The notes beneath the pieces were generated by a model, which saw only the letters and a list, made by a program, of their open reading frames with translations, was not told where the DNA came from and ran no database searches. From Galaxea fascicularis (taxonomy: Eukaryota; Cnidaria; Anthozoa; Scleractinia; Euphylliidae), in contig OX419345.1 in assembly GCA_948470475.1 (NCBI GenBank), forward strand, positions 16,647,933 through 16,711,932: a stretch of 64,000 bases of DNA, read 5' to 3'. The translations under genes and the position numbers were made by a program. This document shows, one piece after another, positions 56,672 to 64,000 of the stretch (within the stretch, counting starts at the first letter, position 1; every line of letters begins with the position of its first letter).

Positions 56672-59600
56672 ATGGAGGTCAAGGAAGAAGACGACATTCG
56701 GGTGTTGGTAAGAAAAGAAAAAGTGTTGGAGTTAGCAGCAAGCTCGTTGTCATAAATAAAGCAAAAACAGTCATTCTAAAGTAAATTTTCTTTTGAAGAG
56801 GTTGGAATTTGAGTGGCTGCTAAGAGAACATGTACCAAAAGTTTTGACCCAGCTCAGTTCCATACTACAGGTGAGGTTTTGCATTATAGCTAACAGGATT
56901 TACAGGATTCAGTTTGTTGTGTTCCCTGTCCCTATATTTTTTACTGACCTATTAATTTTTTTAATCAGTCTATTAGCTCAGGGATTTTTCCATCTAAACT
57001 AAAACGTGCTAAAATTATCCCGATATTTAAGGACGAAGATGACTCTCTGCCTGAAAACTATCGACCTATTTCACTGCTCTCGATTTACAACAGGATTTTT
57101 GAAAAACTGATTTACTCTAGACTTACCAAATTTGTTAAGGATTGCAACCTTCTTTATGATCAACAATACGGTTTTCGCAGTAAGCACAGTACTCAGCATG
57201 CTATACTTGATATTGTTAACACAATTCTCCAAAATATGGACAACGGCAAATTTTCGTGCGGTGTTTTCATCGATCTCAAGAAGGCTTTTGATACTGTCAA
57301 CCATGAGATTTTGTTAGCTAAACTTGAAAATTATGGTATTAGAGGTGTAATTAATTCCTGGTTCAGATCATACCTAACTGATCGAAAGAAAAATACAGAA
57401 GTTAACAATGTTGTGTCTGAAGCTGAGACGACCTTGTGCGGTGTGCCTCAGGGCTCTGTCCTCGGACCACTCTTGTTCCTTCTGTACATCAATGATATTT
57501 ACAAATCTTCTTCGTTATTTGCCTTTTACCTATTTGCTGACGATACCAGTATAATACTTGCAAATGACAACTTAAAGGAACTCGAGTCTCTTGTTAATCG
57601 CGAGCTTGGCAACGTCAACGAATGGCTTAAGGCTAACAAACTGTCTCTGAACATAAAAAAATCAAACTTTGTAATCTTTCGTCCCCGGCAAAAGAATATG
57701 CCTTTCATACCAAGGATTAGAATTTTTGACCCCGTGACTAATACATACGCAAACCTTGAAATGAAAGACTATGTAAAATATCTTGGCTTAATGATTGATT
57801 CAAGTCTTTCATGGAAATATCACATAGAATCTATCTGCCACAAAATCAGCAAGTCAATAGGAATTATAGCCAAAATTCGACATTATGTTCCGCGTCGTGT
57901 TTTACTTTCAATTTACAACTCCCTAATCGTCCCTTACATAACTTATGGTGTTTGTGCATGGGGAAACTGTGCCTTGACATTTCAAAAAAAGATCGTAAAT
58001 TTACAAAAACGGGCCTTACGCCTTATTTATTTCAGTAAGTCTAAGGAACACGCCGTACCCTTCTTTCTCAAATCGAATTGCCTTCCCCTACCTAGCCTAT
58101 TTTTTAGAGATTGTAGCTATTTATTGTATGATATCAACAAACAGACAGCACCAGTTAGTATACTCAATCAGTTCGTTAAAACAAGTCAGATTCACAACTA
58201 CAGAACAAGATCTGTCTCTAGCGAGTCGTTTTACGTTAAGTTTTCTAGAACCGATAAAATGTACGCCTTTTTCTCCAGAATCGGCGCCCAAATTTGGAAT
58301 TCTATTCCTTATTCGATTAAAATACTTAAACGTTCGTCCTTTCGTAAAAAGATAAAGGAATTATTACTAAATTTCTTGCGGTCTGAAGATGACTATGTTG
58401 AAGTCTCCGGTCTTATTAAGTTATTTAATACTTTAGGTTAGCTTTTTTTTCGTAAAGTTTTAATATATTTGTTTTTGTTTTATGTTACTCTATTCTGTGT
58501 ATTGTATAGGTAGTGTTTTCTCTGTTATTTAGTCCATCTATAGATAAACCTTGTATTTGTAAAATGTCTTTAGATCTCCCCGCCTCGATTAGTTTATAAG
58601 CTATTTGCGGGGGGAAACTTATGTAATTATTTATATTTGTAATTAATAAAAATTTTGTTTGTTTTTGATTGATTGACTGATTGGTTGACTGACTGATTGG
58701 CTGATTGATTTCTAGGAATGTTCCAAATGTTTGAAACTGTCAAGTACTCCTTCAAAGGGACCCACAGGAGAATTACAAGGTGGAGTAAAGAGCTAAAAAT
58801 TATAGGCTTTCTGAAGATTGGCCCGCTCAAGCAAACATTAGTTTAGTAAATGAATCCTGAGAAATTGTTTGCTAGCTCCAAAGGCTTTAGTTAAAACATT
58901 CATTAAACCCGAGAGCTTGGTAACCCATGTCTATCTGGAAGATAGTTTTAGGACATGCTATTTGGTCAGGTGTGGATCTGTGACCTGGTTTGCCATCCAC
59001 ACCAAATGACCCATCTCTGTTTTCAAAAATGATCATCTCCACTTCAGAAGTGTTTTAGGAGATCTTATGGAGCATTTATAGACCCAATGCATAAATGGCT
59101 GTCTTGTAATTTTGAAAATTTTAAAATGTCTGCAACTTACAAAAGAAGTGAATACGAGGAAAGAACTTGTCAAAATGAGTCCTTGTGTGGAGTTTCAAGG
59201 TCACATTCTCATTTGACAAGAAGTTATAAGCATTTGAATTCTGGCTAAAACATGAAAGCGAGGCTAGTTGGGCTAGGTTATCAACTCCCATACAAATTTC
59301 TTAAATTTGAATGAGCCATAACTTTGCAGCTGTTTAACAAAAAACGTTGAAACTACCCAAGATAACATATTTTGTAGTGCCTGGTAATCAGGTAACATTC
59401 TTATTTTTAAAAATTTAACCAAGCCAAAAATGGCAGGGCAGCCATTTATGCATAGGGTGTATGTGCATAAGTTACTACTGATAAAGATGGAACCTTTGGT
59501 GGTCAAATACAGTTGTAATAGTCCTTGAGATGTTAGGGGTGATCTATCATTGGAACAATGTTTGCATCTCTGATTTGGGGTGCTCAGTTTTTATATGACT

Positions 59601-62600
59601 CATAAATATCTAATTAAGAAACAAATCGCTTTCTATTTTTTCTTTGTATGTTAGGGGAGGTAAAGCCACAAGATTATTTCATGCTGTCCACACCAAAGTA
59701 AGTTGAATATTTATAATAATACTAATATTGTGGACCCTGACTTCTTCAAAAAATAATGGTAATTTTTGTTTTGTTTATCTTATAGCAGTGATACTCTGAA
59801 AGGTTATGTTGCTGTTGAAGGAGAAAATATTTCAAAAGCTGTAAGTTCATATCAGTCTCTTTTGTCAAATAAGAAAATTGATATACTGGAAATTTCACCC
59901 AAGAAAAACACTGTCAAAAGTTTTAAAGCTTTGTCTCAATAAGTCAAAAAGGATTGATAACAAGTGATTAAATGAGGAGGGAAAGTTTTAATCAAATATG
60001 TTACTATTTATGGTTTGAACCCAGGAGTCAATCATAATTAAGTGGAGTATGATCGTCTGGGTGAGTGTAGTCCTGAGAATGAACACAGTGATTGGTGCAT
60101 TTTGATCCGTCTTTTGTTAGTCTAATGTGTGTACGTGTATTGTTGTCAGTCAGTCTGTTGTTTGTTCGTTGTTTTAAACAACACTAGACTAACAAAAGAC
60201 AGATCAAAATGCACCAATCACTGTGTATAGTCTTCATAGCCAATGAGAACTAGGCTTAACTGACAGTCGACCAATGACATCATGACTTCATTGACCTATC
60301 ACATCAATGACTAGAGTAGTTATACCATCTACTGACATTACACAAATCACTTGACTCTGATGATGACTTCCACTCAGGTTGTCGAAACGTCAGTCAATGT
60401 CACCACAAACAGTCCTTCTCAGGCCTACACTCACCTGGACGATCGTACTCCACTTAATTTAAAATATGCTAGTATTCCAACAGGTCTTTGTTTGTGTAGA
60501 AAAAATGAATAATTTTTTATATATGCAAAAAAAACTTGTGACACTGACCCTCAAACTTAGGTCTATTATTATGTTTTTCTCAAATCTCTGATGCACTACT
60601 TATCCAATAATAAATGCATATTTTACAGGACCTCAAATTTAAACTGCCCAAAGTGTCTAGTTCTGGATTCCGTGTATTTATAAGGGAACCTTTACCATGG
60701 AAACTTAAGCAGGTACCAATAAACAAATAAATCATGAATTGAAACTTATTTAACATCTTTTACCGATTACTGTCATGAATCTCTTTCTTATTGTCTTCTT
60801 TTGAATGTTGAATGATGCCAAATGAATGTGTTATTCCCAGATTATATTATACTATATTCAACAATATTATTATACAGCCAACTCTCTCGTAAGCGACCAC
60901 CCTTGGTGCACGACAAAGTGGTCGCCTACGGGAGTGGTCGCTTATGAGAAAAATCAACGAAATGAAGGTAAAACTGAATTGATTGACTAATTATATAGAG
61001 ATAATACCTTTTTTAATCTAAAATTAGGCTAATAGGGAAAAGATGAAAGCAATGGTGTATTTCATGTCGAATAACAGCTGGAACATCTTATTATATTACT
61101 GTTAAAGCTTTGGAAAACACTTTCTGTCATGAGATCACTGTACCAACTCAAGTCATCTTTTTTGCATGCAAACAGTTATCAACTGTCGGCACTCTGGGTC
61201 ATTGCTATCAAAATGGAAGTTTTATGACATTTGAGTAACGATTTTCTAACGAACATATGTGATGATGTTGGGTGGTCACTTACTGGAAACAGAAAACAAA
61301 AGAATATATCAAATGTCTTGCCTGCAGGGTGGTCGCGGTCACGGTCGCTTAAGAAATTTGAGTAGTGGACGCCTACGAGAGAGTTTTATAAACAGTATTT
61401 GACTTAGAAACAAAACGGTTATTTACAAAGTGGTCGCTTATGGGAGGTGGTCGCTTACGGGAAGTGGTCGCTATGAGAGGGTTGACTGTATTGTGATTTG
61501 TGTACATCATTTCATTTTACTTGTAAATTTGTTCAGATTCAAGATGCCATTAACTATTTGCAACTTGCCCTTGAGAGAGTCCAAGAAACAAAGGGAAATT
61601 GCAATTTTTCTTCAGGGAGAGAAGTTAGCAAGGTAATAGCAATTCAGTAATGACAATAATTATCTAAATCATACACTGATTGAATAGGTGCTTTTGAGCA
61701 AAAGAGTACTATGAAATATTACATCAGTTGATTGATCATGTTGGAGCTCACAAGAATGACTGCAGCCAAAAACGTAACTTAGCCCAATTATTTTAATCAT
61801 CTCCATTTACCTTTTTTCCTACCTGTAAACCAAGACATTGAAGGTTGAATATTTTAACTGGATTCCATAGACTACACAACTTTGTTTGGTAACCATTTTG
61901 CTGTTTCTGTAAAGAAACCCCTCAGAGTAAAATTTGTTTCTTGACAGGTTATTGAAGAAATAACAAGCTTTTTGACCAAAGGAAAGTCCAGACTATCTCT
62001 GCCTGACAAAATATCAGTTTTAGATATGTTGACATCTGGAAACCAGGTAACTTGGCTCGCAGACCGTAAATTGTTTGACTACGTAATGTAAGGACTTGTA
62101 TAACCCAAGTTTTTGATAATTGTGTTGTCCTATTGATGTATTTGATTTTCAAAATTATAGCCCTATAACCTTACTCCTGTAACAGTAAGTTACCTTTAAA
62201 TCAACCTCTCACTTGAATTAAGCTATGCTTAAATAAAAATGTCGCATATGTTATTTACAAGGCTCTTTGGTAAAACCCAAAAAAATACCCATAGAAGGGA
62301 AACCTAAAAAATAACACATGTAACTAATTAACACCATAGTGGACTTTGACATTTTTATTCAGGGAGAGTGGAATACCGTACTCTTAGCTGCTCCATAGGA
62401 TTCACACTTGCACTCATACTGGCAGTCCTCTTAGCTGTGTCATCTTCTTGCCTCATAATCTATTCTTGTTGTGGGTGGGCATGTGATTCCCAACTGTGAA
62501 TAACCCAATGTTGATGTACATTTCTTTCAGCGAGTGTTTAAACCTGGTATGCCAGATGATGTGGTTGCATACTTTTGCCTTAACAGTGACAAACTTGTTC

Positions 62601-63348
62601 TGTCAGTCTACACTTTAACAACCCTTCCTGTTCCACCTCAAATGTCTGTAAGTGAAGTTTAATTTTTATCAGCATTTGAAACTTTTGCTGCAAACCAGTG
62701 ATTAATATAATTAAAATATTATTTTTGCTGGTGACATTAGTCTCAGTTGACTGCCAATATTTATGTTGCAGGTAAAAATAATTATTATTAAATTCAGGTA
62801 AAAAAATTTTACCTGAAATATATTTAATTTTTAACTGCAACATTTATATTTTGGTTAGTTTAATTAATGGGAGTCCAGCCTTATGAAAAGATGAGCTGTT
62901 TTGAACCAAATGTATAGTAGACAATTTTGCAGAGATTACACAACAGCTTAATTTTAGCCATCCAATTTCTGGTTTACTCTTTCTACAGAAACAACCTCAG
63001 GAGAATGATCCTGTTGGCCAAACATTGTAAGTTTTGTTATATAAATGCATTAATATTGTTACAGATATTTACAAAACATACACATTTAGTGCTATCTTTG
63101 AATATACATGTATCATGTCAGAGGAAGGGGATCCTTGTATTCAATCTGTAACCATGGCTAAGAGATTTGAATAATATTTAGCTGAAGGAAATATTTTGGA
63201 TGCCACATTTTTGTTTTCCTCATAACAGCAATGAAGTTTAGGTTACATCATCTCTTCGACAGAAACATTCAATGCAGTTTACAAATCCTTTTATTGTATG
63301 TGTAGTGAGCACAACAGCAAGTGGATGGAAATTACAAGTCACTTCGAG
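56672..63348 (+). CDS. ROGDI: ROGDI (leucine-zipper protein), 3' end beyond window
   Basis: Eleven exons with consistent phases: 56672-56707, 56799-56870, 58716-58779, 59655-59697, 59786-59840, 60629-60712, 61537-61632, 61948-62046, 62531-62647, 62989-63026 and 63306-63348, giving 249 aa so far. The human protein has 287, so one last exon of about 38 codons should follow outside. Family stretches: RLEFEWLLREHVPKVLTQL, GYVAVEGENISKADLKFKLP, REPLPWKLKQIQDAINYL, SLPDKISVLDML, KPGMPDDVVAYFCLNSDKLV and KWMEITSHFE. ROGDI is related to yeast Rav2 and works with Rabconnectin-3/DMXL proteins in V-ATPase assembly. Intron 2 (1,845 bp) is almost entirely a LINE. Later introns carry fold-back elements. 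The gene shares a promoter with B3GLCT. Confidence 0.93.
56948..58441 (+). mobile_element. 5'-truncated LINE with open reverse-transcriptase frame
   Basis: An open frame of 497 codons (from just after a TGA at 56945) encodes a non-LTR reverse transcriptase. Motifs in order: LKRAKIIPIFKDEDD, LPENYRPISLLS, YGFRSKHST, GVFIDLKKAFDTVNHEIL, GVPQGSVLGPLLFLLYINDI, the catalytic FADDT, VNEWLKANKLSLNIKKS, YVKYLGLMIDSSLSWKYHI and a C-terminal AQIWNSIP block. It resembles the CR1/L2 branch of the Jockey group. The endonuclease part is absent, so it was truncated at insertion. The 3' UTR with AATAAA continues to about 58650, followed by a (TGATTGAC)-type tail to about 58711. The undamaged frame suggests a young copy; a decayed relative is at 14875-15855. 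Confidence 0.88.
58640..58715 (+). promoter_or_regulatory. LINE tail acting as 3' splice region of ROGDI exon 3
   Basis: The LINE's simple-repeat tail (TTGATTGATTGACTGATTGG and onward) runs directly into TTTCTAG, the acceptor of ROGDI exon 3 (58716). It contains many CTGAC/CTGAT/TTGAC words that fit a branch-point consensus (yUnAy), within 15-50 nt of the AG. Confidence 0.55.
59080..59460. mobile_element. Terminal-inverted-repeat element, about 381 bp
   Basis: The left end AGACCCAATGCATAAATGGC and the right end, complemented ACACCCTATGCATAAATGGC, bound a non-coding interior. It lies in ROGDI intron 3. Confidence 0.65.
60038..60458. mobile_element. Fold-back element with TTAA ends and GTCGAAACGTC motif
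   Basis: ATTAAGTGGAGTATGATCGTC at the left is complementary to the right end, with arms of over 45 bp, and TTAA stands at both borders. A second inverted pair is nested inside (GATTGGTGCATTTTGATC / GATCAAAATGCACCAATC). The interior contains GGTTGTCGAAACGTCAGTC. It lies in ROGDI intron 5. Confidence 0.65.
60873..61490. mobile_element. Element with repeated GTGGTCGCTTA motifs, about 618 bp
   Basis: The left end TACAGCCAACTCTCTCGTAA is mirrored by a right end reading, complemented, TACAGTCAACCCTCTCATAG. Both ends carry multiple GTGGTCGCTTACGGGA-type units, and further units occur inside near 61270-61380. It is non-coding and lies in ROGDI intron 6. Confidence 0.6.
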
Positions 63349-64000
63349 GTAAATGCTGATTATGAATTGTACACTAAACCACCTTCCTGCCAATCCCAGA
63401 CTCACTGGGCTTGGGTCCTTAAGACCTTGACATCAAGTATATTTCCTTCACTGTTCTCTTTCTATTTCCTCTTGTTCACTATTAGGAGAATTTGTGTGGT
63501 TCACTGTACAGTAGGCAGAAATTTGTAACTTTGTGTTAGGGCTCATATGGTTACATGCATGACTTTAATAGGCTTTTGTTGGCAGTCTTGTTCCTTCTCC
63601 AAGATTTCTGGATTGGTTTTTGCCCTCTGTAATATCAAGCACTAAATTCCAAATTTTAAAAGGAAAATTAACAGTAAAAACATTACTGACATTACATTTT
63701 GACAACCTTATGTCATCATTGTTGAATGTGAGGAAATTAACATAAATGGCATATACATAAAGTTGGCAGTTTGTGAATTACAAGAAATTATGCAAATTAT
63801 AGTTAAATAACACACGAGTGTTCACATACATACCCCTATCTTTGAACTCATATTTATATATATGTCATTTATGTTGATTTCCTCACATTCAACAATGATG
63901 GCATGAGATCGTCGAAACATCATGTAATGTTTTAATCCTCAATTTTCCTTTCAAATTTTTTTTTAAATTCCAATTTTATCTTAAACAAAAGGGCCTTTGT
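63349..64000. other. ROGDI last visible intron
   Basis: After the donor GTAAAT at 63349 no further ROGDI exon could be found before the window ends. The main content is the inverted-repeat element at 63655-63958. Confidence 0.5.
63655..63958. mobile_element. Fold-back element, about 300 bp
   Basis: TCATTGTTGAATGTGAGGAAAT with AACATAAATG on the left is complementary to CATTTATGTTGATTTCCTCA and onward on the right. The outer arms continue through AAAACATTACTGACATTAC / GTAATGTTTTAATCC to AAATTTTAAAAGG / CCTTTCAAATTT. The right arm contains GATCGTCGAAACATCATG, similar to the GTCGAAACGTC motif in 60038-60458. Confidence 0.65.

Overview
This window looks like nuclear DNA of a cnidarian, most likely an anthozoan and probably a stony coral. 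It is AT-rich. The genes are conserved animal genes split into short exons by mostly GT-AG introns. One gene is a secreted ShKT-domain protein of a kind abundant in cnidarians. Introns and intergenic DNA are full of short fold-back elements, tRNA-derived SINEs and LINE pieces. Exon joins were worked out by hand from splice sites, reading phase and remembered family sequences. No search was run, and the species call is an inference.

Layout, left to right. (1) 1-6004, minus strand: the 5' part of a CFAP251/WDR66-like WD40 gene of the ciliary axoneme, running off the left edge. (2) 6005-9622: repeats and probable 3' UTR. (3) 9623-19910, minus: a complete 14-coding-exon LIS1/PAFAH1B1 gene (409 aa). 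(4) 20726-21177, plus, divergent from LIS1: a two-exon small Cys-rich (CHCH-like) gene with an in-frame TAG. (5) 24018-30036, minus: a five-exon secreted protein, ShKT - Gly-Cys-Cys module - ShKT-like (204 aa). (6) 30037-35403: repeats. (7) 35404-36072, plus: an intronless SOUL/heme-binding protein gene. (8) 40474-56551, minus: a complete 15-exon B3GLCT-like beta-1,3-glucosyltransferase gene (478 aa). Its introns host two antisense intronless genes: an unrecognised 220-aa basic protein (45323-45985) and a divergent, apparently polyadenylated histone H2B (50900-51271). (9) 56672-63348, plus: ROGDI, head-to-head with B3GLCT (120 bp between start codons), 11 exons visible, last exon beyond the window.

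Mobile DNA dominates the rest. The largest element is a LINE with an open reverse-transcriptase frame (56948-58441) filling ROGDI intron 2, with its 3' tail running into the splice acceptor of exon 3. An older copy of the same family lies in LIS1 intron 5. At least a dozen palindromic MITE-like elements, three tRNA-derived SINEs and several microsatellites are listed.

The genes do not form a pathway. LIS1 acts on dynein, CFAP251 in cilia, B3GLCT in ER O-glycosylation, ROGDI in V-ATPase regulation and H2B in chromatin. I found no CRISPR array, operon or prokaryote-type system. The most notable points are the LINE/splice-site junction in ROGDI, the nested H2B variant, the nonsense codon in the CHCH-like gene and the two-module ShKT protein.
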